Source of the DNA: a virus
DNA: 64,000 bases
IMG/VR virus record: IMGVR_UViG_3300045421_000501
Location: 1 to 64,000 of that record
Strand: one strand, 5' to 3'
Each line of letters opens with the position of its first letter. Position 1 is the stretch's first letter. This document shows, piece after piece, positions 27,358-35,390 of the stretch. The translations under genes were made by a program, and so were the position numbers. The notes under the pieces were generated by a model, which worked only from the letters and a program-made list of their open reading frames with translations, did no database searches and was not told the origin of the DNA.

Positions 27358-27389
27358 TTGTGCCATAATACTAATCTACAATACATTTT

Positions 27390-27554
27390 ATGGACGTTCC
27401 AATTAATAGTAAAGAACTCGAAACAATTATCAATGCGTTATCTTTGGGTGGCGATGCTTCTTTATATCACAAGTTAAAATTATTTAAGGAATTGATAGAG
27501 CAAGGATTACCTGCTAAAAAAATTCTAAGAGAACAATACGGGATTGAAGCATGA
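27390..27554 (+). CDS. Small conserved protein upstream of uvsX
   Basis: 54-aa ORF (MDVPINSKELETIINALSLG, then DASLYHKLKLFKEL, ending YGIEA). It overlaps uvsX in an ATGATG arrangement, which argues for real translation. Predicted helical and charged. Function unknown. Confidence 0.65.
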   Translation: MDVPINSKELETIINALSLGGDASLYHKLKLFKELIEQGLPAKKILREQYGIEA

Positions 27555-28597
27555 TGGACTTTATTAAAGATATAGTTAAAGAAATTGGAGATGAATATAC
27601 TTCGTTAGCATCTGAAATTGATGAATCTGAAGAATATATTGATACAGGTTCTTATATTTTCAATGCACTTTGCAGTGGAAGTATTTTTGGTGGAATTTCA
27701 AATAAAAGAATTACTGCAATAGCTGGAGAAAGTTCTACTGGAAAAACTTTTTTTAGTTTATCTGTAGTCAAGCATTTTCTGACTACAAATGAAGATGCTT
27801 ATGTATTATATTTTGATACAGAATCTGCAATTACTAAAAAATTACTATCCGAAAAAGGAATTCCATTGGATCGAATAGTAGTTATAAATGTTGTTACCGT
27901 AGAAGATTTTCGTGCAAAAACACTGAAAGCCGTTGATATTTATTTGAAGAAAAAAGAATCTGATAGAAAACCTTGTTTATTTGTATTGGATTCTTTGGGA
28001 ATGCTCTCTACAAATAAAGAAATTGAAGATACACTAGCGGAAAAGACAACAAGAGACATGACTAAAGCATCTTTGATCAAGGGTGCTTTTAGAATGCTTA
28101 CTTTGAAACTTGGTCAAGCAAAAATTCCAATGATAGTAACTAATCATGTTTATCAAGAAGTTGGTGCATATGTTCCGACAAAAACCATGGGAGGTGGTTC
28201 TGGTCTCAAGTATGCTGCCAGTACTATTATTAGTCTCTCAAAAAGTAAGGAAAAGGAGGGAACAGAAGTTATCGGAAACATTATCAAGGCTAAGACTGAT
28301 AAATCGCGTCTAACTAAAGAACAAAAATCTGTTCAAATTCGTTTATTTTATGATGAAAGAGGTCTTGATCGATATTATGGATTGATTGAAATTGCCGAAA
28401 AGTATAATATTTTTAAAAAAATAGGAACTCGCTATGATGTAGATGGTACAATGGTATTTGAAAAATCAATCTACAAAAATCCCGAAAAATATTTCACTGA
28501 AGATATTTTGAATAAAATTGACGAATTTGCAAAATTGGAGTTTGGTTATGGAAGAAAAGATACCACTGACAGTTCTGAGAAATCTTCTGACGAATGA
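27551..28597 (+). CDS. uvsX: RecA-like recombinase UvsX
   Basis: Strand-exchange protein of T4-type recombination. Walker A GESSTGKT (59-66), Walker B PCLFVLDSLGML, an MSD-like DNA-binding loop with TNHVYQEVG and the GGGSGLKYAAS block. 348 aa against 391 in T4; cyanophage forms are shorter. The tail after about residue 330 is Asp/Ser/Lys-rich. gp41 starts inside its last 50 bp. Confidence 0.95.
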   Translation: MMDFIKDIVKEIGDEYTSLASEIDESEEYIDTGSYIFNALCSGSIFGGISNKRITAIAGESSTGKTFFSLSVVKHFLTTNEDAYVLYFDTESAITKKLLSEKGIPLDRIVVINVVTVEDFRAKTLKAVDIYLKKKESDRKPCLFVLDSLGMLSTNKEIEDTLAEKTTRDMTKASLIKGAFRMLTLKLGQAKIPMIVTNHVYQEVGAYVPTKTMGGGSGLKYAASTIISLSKSKEKEGTEVIGNIIKAKTDKSRLTKEQKSVQIRLFYDERGLDRYYGLIEIAEKYNIFKKIGTRYDVDGTMVFEKSIYKNPEKYFTEDILNKIDEFAKLEFGYGRKDTTDSSEKSSDE

Positions 28598-29924
28598 AAA
28601 ATATGCAAGAAAGGTAATTCCCTTCTTAGAACCAACATATTTTGAGGATCGTTCCTACAAAATTATATTTGAAGAAATTACATCATTTATTGTTGCATAT
28701 GAACAACTTCCTTCTAAAGAAGTTTTATATATTGAAACTGAAAAAAGAAAAGATATTAGTGAAAATGAATATAAAGAAATCAATAATCTAATTAAAAATT
28801 TAGATGAAAAGGATGTTGACTATGATTGGTTAGTAGATACTACCGAAGGTTGGTGTAAAGAACGTGCCATATATTTGGCATTGATGCAAAGCATTAAGAT
28901 TGCAGATGGGCAGGATGAAAAGAAAAGTCCAGATGCAATTCCAAAAATTTTATCGGATGCTTTGAGTGTTAGTTTTGATAGTCATATTGGACATGATTAT
29001 ATTGATGATTTCGAAAAGAGATATGACTTTTATCATCAGAAAGAAACTAAAATTTCTTTTGATCTGGAATACTTTAATAAAATCACTTCTGGTGGAATTT
29101 CAAATAAAACTTTGAATATTGCACTTGCTGGTACTGGAGTTGGAAAATCTTTATTCATGTGCCATTTTGCATCCAGCATTTTATTATCTGGTAAAAATGT
29201 TTTGTATATTACCTTGGAAATGTCTGAGGAAAAAATTGCTGAACGTATTGATGCAAATCTTTTGAATGTAAATATACGAGAAATTGTAGATCTTCCAAAA
29301 CCAATTTTTCAAAGAAAAATTGATTCTTTGATTGCAAAGACTCAAGGTAAACTAATTATTAAAGAATATCCAACTGCATCTGCACATGTGGGACATTTTA
29401 GAGGACTTCTAAATGAACTCAATCTTAAAAAATCATTTCGACCTGATATTATTTTCATTGACTACCTTAATATTTGTTCTTCCAGCAGATATCGGAGCAC
29501 TGTCAATGTCAATTCATATTCATATATTAAGGCAATTGCAGAAGAATTGCGAGGATTGGCTGTTGAATTCGATGTTCCAATTTTTTCTGCTACTCAGACT
29601 ACTCGTTCAGGTTTTGGCAACTCTGATCCTAATCTTACTGATACTTCTGAATCCTTTGGTCTCCCTGCTACTGCTGATCTTATGTTTGCCCTTATTAGCA
29701 CAGAAGAGCTAGAACAACTTGGGCAGATTATGGTAAAGCAACTGAAAAATAGATATAATGATCCAACTGTAAATAAAAGATTTGTAGTAGGAATTGATAG
29801 AGCAAAAATGAGACTTTATGATTGTGAACAAACTGCTCAGAATGATATTCTTGACAAAGGTGATGAAGAGGAGTATAATTATATCGAAGACAAAAAATTA
29901 AAATACCAAGGATTTAAATTCTAA
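28548..29924 (+). CDS. 41: Replicative DNA helicase gp41
   Basis: DnaB-family hexameric helicase. I choose ATG 28548 (MEEKIPLTVLRNLL) with TTGGAG 7 bp upstream, inside uvsX; an earlier in-frame start adds 10 residues. Walker A GTGVGKS is at 195-201; Walker B IIFIDYLNIC and the DnaB-type SATQTTRSG follow. 458 aa against 475 in T4. Confidence 0.94.
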   Translation: MEEKIPLTVLRNLLTNEKYARKVIPFLEPTYFEDRSYKIIFEEITSFIVAYEQLPSKEVLYIETEKRKDISENEYKEINNLIKNLDEKDVDYDWLVDTTEGWCKERAIYLALMQSIKIADGQDEKKSPDAIPKILSDALSVSFDSHIGHDYIDDFEKRYDFYHQKETKISFDLEYFNKITSGGISNKTLNIALAGTGVGKSLFMCHFASSILLSGKNVLYITLEMSEEKIAERIDANLLNVNIREIVDLPKPIFQRKIDSLIAKTQGKLIIKEYPTASAHVGHFRGLLNELNLKKSFRPDIIFIDYLNICSSSRYRSTVNVNSYSYIKAIAEELRGLAVEFDVPIFSATQTTRSGFGNSDPNLTDTSESFGLPATADLMFALISTEELEQLGQIMVKQLKNRYNDPTVNKRFVVGIDRAKMRLYDCEQTAQNDILDKGDEEEYNYIEDKKLKYQGFKF

Positions 29925-30326
29925 ATGTCACACTTTGAACTTTACAAAACTTTTGTGGATGAAGTCACTAGTAGTTCATCCAAGGATCATGTTTCATTTA
30001 CTCAACGATTAAATGGACTTTATTCTCAAGGATGCCCAATTGAACGATTGCTTACAGCATCTGTAGGAATGAGTGCAGAATCTGGAGAATTTATGGAAAT
30101 TGTTAAAAAAATTATTTTTCAAGGAAAACCTTGGGAAGAATCAAATATTGAACATTTAAAAATTGAACTTGGTGATATTCTTTGGTATGTTGCTCAGGCA
30201 TGTATTTCATTAGATATTACTATGGAGGAACTTTTGGATATGAATATTAAAAAGTTATCAAAAAGATATCCAGATGGAGCTTTCGATTCTTATTATTCTG
30301 AAAATAGAAGAGCAGACGATCTATAA
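29925..30326 (+). CDS. mazG: MazG nucleotide pyrophosphohydrolase
   Basis: 133-aa NTP pyrophosphatase found in nearly all T4-like cyanophages. It has been proposed to lower host ppGpp or to clear non-canonical nucleotides. The EExxE-type metal site is visible as AESGEFMEIVKK with the partner ELGDILWYVAQA. It begins right after the gp41 stop, and a terminator follows. Confidence 0.92.
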   Translation: MSHFELYKTFVDEVTSSSSKDHVSFTQRLNGLYSQGCPIERLLTASVGMSAESGEFMEIVKKIIFQGKPWEESNIEHLKIELGDILWYVAQACISLDITMEELLDMNIKKLSKRYPDGAFDSYYSENRRADDL

Positions 30327-30333
30327 AATAAAT

Positions 30334-30355
30334 ACCTCCATAAGGAGGTTTTTTT
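30334..30355 (+). terminator. Terminator whose 3' arm is the next gene's ribosome-binding site
   Basis: 6-bp stem ACCTCC/GGAGGT with loop ATAA and seven T. The 3' arm contains AAGGAGG (30342-30348), 7 bp before the ATG at 30356, so the same bases act as terminator arm and Shine-Dalgarno sequence. Confidence 0.82.
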
Positions 30356-31168
30356 ATGGCAATCGATAAGGGAAAGCAATTTGAATATGCTATGATGAAA
30401 GTAGCATATTCTAGGATTATTGATCCATCTTTAGATGAACTAAATCAACTTAAAAAATTGGAGATTCAAGCAATTGAAAACGAAGTTCAAGTTGCTGCAA
30501 ATAGAATGCTTGATAGCATTAAACCAAGCAATCCAGAACCTTTTTATAAATCTTTTAGGCAACTTGGTGGATCTAGTCCCGAACCCAAAACCGATGTTTC
30601 TTTTGTAAAAAATGGAATGAAATATAAGTGTTCTATGAAATGGGGAGATTCATATCAATTGTCCAGCGCAGGAATACAGGGGACAATAAATGTATTGAAT
30701 AATGTATTATTAAAAGTTGCTATGGCTAATTCAATGAATCCAAATTCAATAATTCAAATTGCACAAGTTTTAGATGAATTATCTGAGACTTTGGGAAGTG
30801 GACCAAAAAAACAAACACAACCAGTAATGAAAGCAATCTTAGATCAGGCAAAACGTTCTGGTGGATTGAATGATAAATTGCAAAATATTCTTGGTTCTAG
30901 AAGAAATCCAGAATCTGATAAATTATTTTTAACATTTAAGCGAGAAGTTGTCAGAGAATCTTTGACTGGGGAAATGCTTTTTGGGGCACATAGTGATAAG
31001 GCAGCAAATTATGTTTTAACTGATAGAGAACTAAAACCAATCAATAATGAATTAGTGAATCAAATTGCAGATAAAACATATATTGATATTCGTTTGAAGG
31101 GTAGAGGAAAAGATGCTTCCGGAGTTAGATTGAATGAAGCTGTTGTTCGAATCGAACCAATAACATGA
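30356..31168 (+). CDS. Cyanophage protein of unknown function, possible nuclease-like fold
   Basis: 270 aa with a very strong AAGGAGG ribosome-binding site. The N-terminal 60 residues are helical. Then comes GGSSPEPKTDVSFVKNG with YKCSMKWGDSYQLSSAG: a D...x-S/C-x-K arrangement that weakly recalls PD-(D/E)XK nucleases, but a firm catalytic set cannot be assigned. The C-terminus (SGVRLNEAVVRIEP) is beta. No TM segment or signal. It overlaps the next ORF in ATGA. Confidence 0.7.
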   Translation: MAIDKGKQFEYAMMKVAYSRIIDPSLDELNQLKKLEIQAIENEVQVAANRMLDSIKPSNPEPFYKSFRQLGGSSPEPKTDVSFVKNGMKYKCSMKWGDSYQLSSAGIQGTINVLNNVLLKVAMANSMNPNSIIQIAQVLDELSETLGSGPKKQTQPVMKAILDQAKRSGGLNDKLQNILGSRRNPESDKLFLTFKREVVRESLTGEMLFGAHSDKAANYVLTDRELKPINNELVNQIADKTYIDIRLKGRGKDASGVRLNEAVVRIEPIT

Positions 31169-31455
31169 ATGAAATTATAAAATTATATGCGTCTTCAATA
31201 AAACGCAATCAAATTATGAAAAAAGAAATTGAAGATTTTATGATATTTTATATTCATTTTTGCAAACAGTATAAAGACAAGAAGAATAAATACTTACAAT
31301 ATACGAAGGTTGGACTTATATTTATCCAACAAAATCAAAAATTAATATACGACAAGATTAATGAAGAGTTTTTATCAGTTCATCAGCGAAGCAAGAATAA
31401 CTCAAGCCTCGACTCAGGCAAAGCGTCTAGGGTTGGTAGGAAATGGACACGGTGA
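31165..31455 (+). CDS. Small Lys-rich protein overlapping the next gene
   Basis: 96-aa ORF starting in an ATGA overlap with the previous gene. The first 65 residues are Lys/Ile/Tyr-rich; the last 30 lie in the 95-bp overlap with the ORF at 31361 and read as low-complexity Ser/Lys, so the true functional part may be the first two thirds. Less certain than its neighbours; function unknown. Confidence 0.45.
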   Translation: MNEIIKLYASSIKRNQIMKKEIEDFMIFYIHFCKQYKDKKNKYLQYTKVGLIFIQQNQKLIYDKINEEFLSVHQRSKNNSSLDSGKASRVGRKWTR

Positions 31456-32242
31456 CTGGTATACAAGACAAGGAGAATTAAAAGCAAAAACTATAAATGG
31501 GAAATTGCATTTATATACTGCAAAAGAATTGCAGAAAAATTCTTTAGGACAAGAAACAAATTCCTCAAATATAACAAGTTCAAATGCAAGTGGAGCGAAA
31601 GGAAAACCTTCTCTACAAAGAAGAACGACTCTGATTGAACCACCACAAAAATCGAAAAAAAAATCAACAACTAAGAAAAAATCCTCAAATGAATTAATAG
31701 TAAAAAATACGAATAAACCATTGACTGTAGTATTTGATTCTTTTGATGATGATAATATAAGTAATAATATTATCAAAACAGTAAAGGATTTGGGTGGAGA
31801 GTTTTATATTTTTCCAAGTAGAAACTCAAATATTAAAGAATTGAAATTAAAATTTGATAAAAAAATAAGTGATAGAATAGTTGATAATAAAAATGCAGAA
31901 AACATTTATGATGTTCTTCAGAGTATTAACGATGCTGGAGTTGATTCTGTAAATATTGTCGTTCGTCAAAGTCGGATGAAAACTATTACGAATCTTTCCC
32001 AAGAACAAAATGGAGTTTTATATGATTATCAAATGATAAATATCATTCCTGTAGATGAAAGAAGTGTAAGAGAACAATATATTTCGGGAGACATATTTAC
32101 ATTAGGATCACTTATAGAATCAAATGGAATGATTGGTAAAATTGTGAGAAGAGGATCAAATCATTTAATTTGCACAACGAATGATGGAAATATGTTTAAG
32201 TCCTTTATAAATAATGCAAGTGAAATAAAAATAAATTTATGA
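31361..32242 (+). CDS. Candidate internal head protein with T4-type capsid-targeting sequence
   Basis: 293 aa beginning MKSFYQFISEA. T4 internal proteins IPI and IPIII begin MKTYQEFIAEA, the capsid-targeting sequence that gp21 cleaves after Glu 10. Length, Phe/Ile pattern and the I-x-E cleavage site all match, so this is likely packed in the head and trimmed to start at Ala 11. The mature part has LGLVGNGHGDWYTRQGEL (a block recurring in cyanophage proteins), a Lys/Ser-rich linker, and a C-terminal domain from about 115 with strand-helix repeats. A late-like AATAAATA lies at 31285-31292. Its activity is unknown. Confidence 0.75.
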   Translation: MKSFYQFISEARITQASTQAKRLGLVGNGHGDWYTRQGELKAKTINGKLHLYTAKELQKNSLGQETNSSNITSSNASGAKGKPSLQRRTTLIEPPQKSKKKSTTKKKSSNELIVKNTNKPLTVVFDSFDDDNISNNIIKTVKDLGGEFYIFPSRNSNIKELKLKFDKKISDRIVDNKNAENIYDVLQSINDAGVDSVNIVVRQSRMKTITNLSQEQNGVLYDYQMINIIPVDERSVREQYISGDIFTLGSLIESNGMIGKIVRRGSNHLICTTNDGNMFKSFINNASEIKINL

Positions 32243-32940
32243 CTAATTTAATTTTGACAAATGGAAAAGTTGAAAATACTTGGTTTAGGGATTTTTTTGA
32301 AAATAAAAAATATAAAAATATAGGGTTGAGATTATCAAGTGGAACAGATTCTGCTTTAGTATTATTTTTTCTTGCAAAATTTATTTTAGAAACTGAAAGT
32401 TTTGATATTAAAGTATTTCCTTTTCTTGGATTAAATTTAAATAATAAAAGTTATAATCCCGAACCAAAAGCAAAAAAAATTGTAGATATAATTCAAAAAT
32501 TATATTCAAAATCTAAAATTGAAGATTTAAAAGTATTTGAATATTCTCATTTAGACTCTTCTGTAAATAAAAATGTTTATATAGATATTGGAAAAAATGC
32601 ATATACTGAGGAAAAAAATATTGAACTTTGGTTGACAGGAGCGACATTAAATCCACCTAAAGCAATTCGTGACTTATATGATATAAATTCACAAAAAGTT
32701 GGGTTTAGGGATGATTCAGTTCAACATGCAAAATTTAATAATCCAGAAACTGCTCCTTGGTTGATGGTGAATAAAAAATTTATAGCACATCAGTATTATA
32801 AATATAATTTAATGGAAAATATATTTCCATTAACAGAATCTTGTATATCTCAAGTAAAACCGTTTCCATGTAAAAAATGCTTTTGGTGTGTTGAAAAATA
32901 TTGGGCATTTGGAATGTATGATAATTGTGACACTAAATAA
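32239..32940 (+). CDS. QueC-like PP-loop protein with C-x8-C-x2-C-x2-C zinc site
   Basis: 233-aa adenine-nucleotide alpha-hydrolase-like protein. LRLSSGTDSALVLFF holds the PP-loop (SGTDS, 34-38) and the C-terminus has Cys 202, 211, 214 and 217 in SCISQVKPFPCKKCFWC, like the zinc site of 7-cyano-7-deazaguanine synthase QueC. QueC makes preQ0, used in tRNA queuosine and, in some phages, in modified DNA. No QueD, QueE, FolE or Tgt partner is in this window. The middle region is divergent, so another amidotransferase- or ATP-dependent role is possible. Confidence 0.68.
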   Translation: MTNLILTNGKVENTWFRDFFENKKYKNIGLRLSSGTDSALVLFFLAKFILETESFDIKVFPFLGLNLNNKSYNPEPKAKKIVDIIQKLYSKSKIEDLKVFEYSHLDSSVNKNVYIDIGKNAYTEEKNIELWLTGATLNPPKAIRDLYDINSQKVGFRDDSVQHAKFNNPETAPWLMVNKKFIAHQYYKYNLMENIFPLTESCISQVKPFPCKKCFWCVEKYWAFGMYDNCDTK

Positions 32941-32965
32941 AGTATAGAAAACATTTACGAGTAAA

Positions 32966-34381
32966 ATGAGTAATCCTTGGGTAGAATCGTTCGAAGAACT
33001 CCGTAGACCATTTTTGTTTGAGGGTGAGGAAAAACTCAAGCAAAGAAATAAAAATGAGATGCTGCGTAAGGCAGGCAATCTTGCTCGTGAAGTAGTTTCT
33101 ACTCCTAACACTGAGAAAAATGCTGTAAAAAGAGGCGCAGCAATGGATAGAATGAGCAAACTTGTACGTGCGATTGCTGGTGATGACGAAAGAAAGAGAT
33201 TTGAACGTACTGGACAATCACCAGCACATAATCCAGGATATCGAGGTGAAGAAGTTGAAATGAAAGGAGAAGATCCCTGTTGGAAAGGGTATCAGATGGT
33301 CGGAACAAAGAAAAAAGGAAATCGTGAAGTTCCTAACTGTGTTCCTAAAAAAACTAATGAAGAAGTTAAAATGAAAGGAGAAGATCCCTGTTGGAAAGGG
33401 TATCAGATGGTCGGAACAAAGAAAAAAGGAAATCGTGAAGTTCCTAACTGTGTTCCTAAAAAAACTAATGAAGCCGTAGATCAGGACAACGATGGCGATA
33501 ACGATTTTGCCGACATTATGATTCGAAGAATGGTTAGTTCTGGAAAAATGTCGAAGGCACAAGCAATTGAAAAAACTAAAAATAAATCTTATAATAAAAA
33601 ATCAGGAATTAAAAAAGAACAGTATTCAAATTGGAGAAATGAATTAGAAGAATTTGAAAATATTATAGAGGCATTAGTTTCTTCTGGAGAACAAACCGAA
33701 AAAATTGAGGATAGAAGAAAGAGTGGAAATAAAAATAAAGTAGATATTAATCCCACTTTAAAATTAGAAGAAGATCAGTATGAAGATAATGAATTAAATG
33801 AAAAAACATTAACTGCTGCCGAAACTAAAAAAAAAGAACATATTGTAATGTCAATGAAATCTAAATTGAAAGATTTTGAACAAAGATATCCTGGTCGTGG
33901 AAAGGAAGTAATGTATGCAACAGCTACTAAAATGGCAAAAGAAAATTCTTTAGACTATTGGTTAGATGAGGCAAGAAATGAAACCTCGGCAGAACGTTAT
34001 GCAAGACTTCGTGCATCTGAAATGTCTTCTGTTGATAAAAATAGACAAAAAAAACAGAGAGAAAGGCAAACAAAATTAGAATCTGAAGCAGATAAAATTC
34101 TTGCTGGATTTAGTAAAAAAGGAACCGGAATTTCAAAAACAAAATCTCCAGAAAAACCAGAGACTCCAGAAGCAAATCGTAGATTAAAACCTGGAGAAAA
34201 AAAAGATACTCTTGCAACAAGAGCTTCTCAGGCAATGAAAGAAGAGGAAGAAAAAAATAATAAAAAACCAAAATACATGTATTCTAAAAATCCAAAATAT
34301 GCTCGTCCACAAAAAGATGATCCTTATGGTAGAGGTGGTGGGTCAAAAGTAAGAACTCACGATAAAGGATGGGACGAATAA
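32966..34381 (+). CDS. Low-complexity cyanophage protein with tandem Cys-containing repeats
   Basis: 471-aa, Lys/Glu-rich, largely disordered protein. It starts MSNPWVESFEELRRPFLFEG; LFE at 17-19 could be a gp21 cleavage site. Two nearly identical 37-residue repeats (about residues 96-169) each contain EDPCWKGYQMVGTKKKG and VPNCVPKKT, with paired Cys, a module that recurs in cyanophage virion proteins from memory. The rest has charged helices and a basic C-terminus (GRGGGSKVRTHDKG). The composition suggests a nucleic-acid- or head-associated protein; this is inference. Confidence 0.7.
   Translation: MSNPWVESFEELRRPFLFEGEEKLKQRNKNEMLRKAGNLAREVVSTPNTEKNAVKRGAAMDRMSKLVRAIAGDDERKRFERTGQSPAHNPGYRGEEVEMKGEDPCWKGYQMVGTKKKGNREVPNCVPKKTNEEVKMKGEDPCWKGYQMVGTKKKGNREVPNCVPKKTNEAVDQDNDGDNDFADIMIRRMVSSGKMSKAQAIEKTKNKSYNKKSGIKKEQYSNWRNELEEFENIIEALVSSGEQTEKIEDRRKSGNKNKVDINPTLKLEEDQYEDNELNEKTLTAAETKKKEHIVMSMKSKLKDFEQRYPGRGKEVMYATATKMAKENSLDYWLDEARNETSAERYARLRASEMSSVDKNRQKKQRERQTKLESEADKILAGFSKKGTGISKTKSPEKPETPEANRRLKPGEKKDTLATRASQAMKEEEEKNNKKPKYMYSKNPKYARPQKDDPYGRGGGSKVRTHDKGWDE
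33251..33472 (+). repeat. Tandem duplication, 2 x 111 bp
   Basis: Units 33251-33361 and 33362-33472 are the same length (37 codons) and differ at a single base (33257 G, 33368 A, changing Glu to Lys). Such identity at synonymous sites means a very recent duplication. Confidence 0.95.
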
Positions 34382-34383
34382 AT

Positions 34384-34391
34384 TATAAATA
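34384..34391 (+). promoter_or_regulatory. Late promoter TATAAATA upstream of the decayed gene
   Basis: Exact TATAAATA three bases after the stop of the preceding gene and 25 bp before the ATG at 34416. Confidence 0.7.
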
Positions 34392-34415
34392 AATAGCTAA
34401 AAAGTATTTAAAAAA

Positions 34416-35050
34416 ATGAATTTTCAGAAAAGAGCAGAGAAAGATGAAGAAAAATATGGTGATTCTATATATACACAATCAGTTGCACAACAATCAAGAG
34501 ACGCACTCAAACGTTATTTGAGGGCAGGTTATAGTAAGCATGGTGCTGGTGATGTGAGAGGAAGAGGTAATAGAGCAAGAAGAAGAGCAGCAACACTTCA
34601 AAGAAACCATTATGACCCTTATGATCTTATCTTCTCACACTTACTTGATGAAGGATATGTTGAAACACCAGAAGCAGCAGAAGTAATTATGGTGAATATG
34701 AGTGAAGAATGAATAGAGGCGTATGGCGTTGAATTGCATGAAATCTCACAAACGACAGCAACTAAAGAATATGCTGCAAGTTCAGCTGGTGAGTTTGGAG
34801 ATCAAAATTCTTAAAGAGATATAAACAGAACTGATAACCTTAGACAACATATTGAAAGAAAGTTTGGAAAAAAGCAGCAGAGCACGCAGATGCGGCTGTG
34901 GACGCTCAAACCTTTGGTCGTAAAGATAAAAGTGGAAGAAGACAACAAAGACCAGAACCAAGAATTCAAACGAGTGATTACAGAATCACTAAAGATGGTA
35001 AAATGCATAAGCAAGACCAGAGACAGTTAAAGACAAAGTTAGGTGGGTAG
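34416..35050 (+). pseudogene. Decayed cyanophage gene: one nonsense codon, a second stop and a frameshift
   Basis: The intact N-terminal part is 98 aa (MNFQKRAEKDEEKYGD and following), ending MVNMSEE at a TGA (34710-34712). In other cyanophage proteins as I remember them, MVNMSEEW continues, so TGA probably replaces TGG. The same frame continues (IEAYGVELHEISQTTATKEY) to a second stop at 34812-34814, and after a run of A near 34868-34873 a one-base shift restores a frame reading GKKAAEHADAAVDAQTFGRK to a TAG at 35048-35050. The start of this gene may still be translated. It probably belonged to the low-complexity family upstream. Confidence 0.75.
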
Positions 35051-35111
35051 ACTGAAATTATTTTCAAAAAATCAATATAATAAATAAAATTGAATACATA
35101 TAGAGGATAAT

Positions 35112-35303
35112 ATGACACCAGTAATTCTTTTTGCAGCAGCTTCTCAAATTTTTACAGCAGCAAATGTTCAGTTAGGATTGGGAATTCTTTTGGCAATATC
35201 TGAAGTTTTAGGGGCAGATTCTAGAATTAAAGCAAATGGAATTGTTTCATTTATTATAATTCAAGTTCAAAATTTAATCAAAACTCAAAAGACAAAAGTT
35301 TAA
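35112..35303 (+). CDS. Small hydrophobic protein
   Basis: 63 aa with AGAGGA before the ATG. Two hydrophobic stretches, PVILFAAASQIFTAANV and LGLGILLAISEVLG, then a polar break and IVSFIIIQVQNLI, ending in Lys residues. Likely membrane-associated or amphipathic. A terminator follows. Function unknown. Confidence 0.6.
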   Translation: MTPVILFAAASQIFTAANVQLGLGILLAISEVLGADSRIKANGIVSFIIIQVQNLIKTQKTKV

Positions 35304-35327
35304 TTTTAATTTCAAAATTCAAAAAAT

Positions 35328-35353
35328 GAGTCCTGAGAAAGGGCTCTTTTTTT
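35328..35353 (+). terminator. Rho-independent terminator
   Basis: 7-bp stem GAGTCCT/AGGGCTC (one G-T pair) with loop GAGAA and seven T. Confidence 0.82.
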
Positions 35354-35355
35354 AT

Positions 35356-35363
35356 TATAAATA
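35356..35363 (+). promoter_or_regulatory. Late promoter TATAAATA for the Ig-domain protein
   Basis: Exact TATAAATA immediately after the terminator T tract and 27 bp before the ATG at 35391, mirroring the terminator then late-promoter arrangement after gp23. Confidence 0.78.
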
Positions 35364-35390
35364 TTTAAACAAAAGTAGTAAAAATCTAAA

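Noticed and set aside
33251-33472. CRISPR-like repeats
   Set aside because: Only two adjacent in-frame protein repeats without spacers; no CRISPR array is present in the window.
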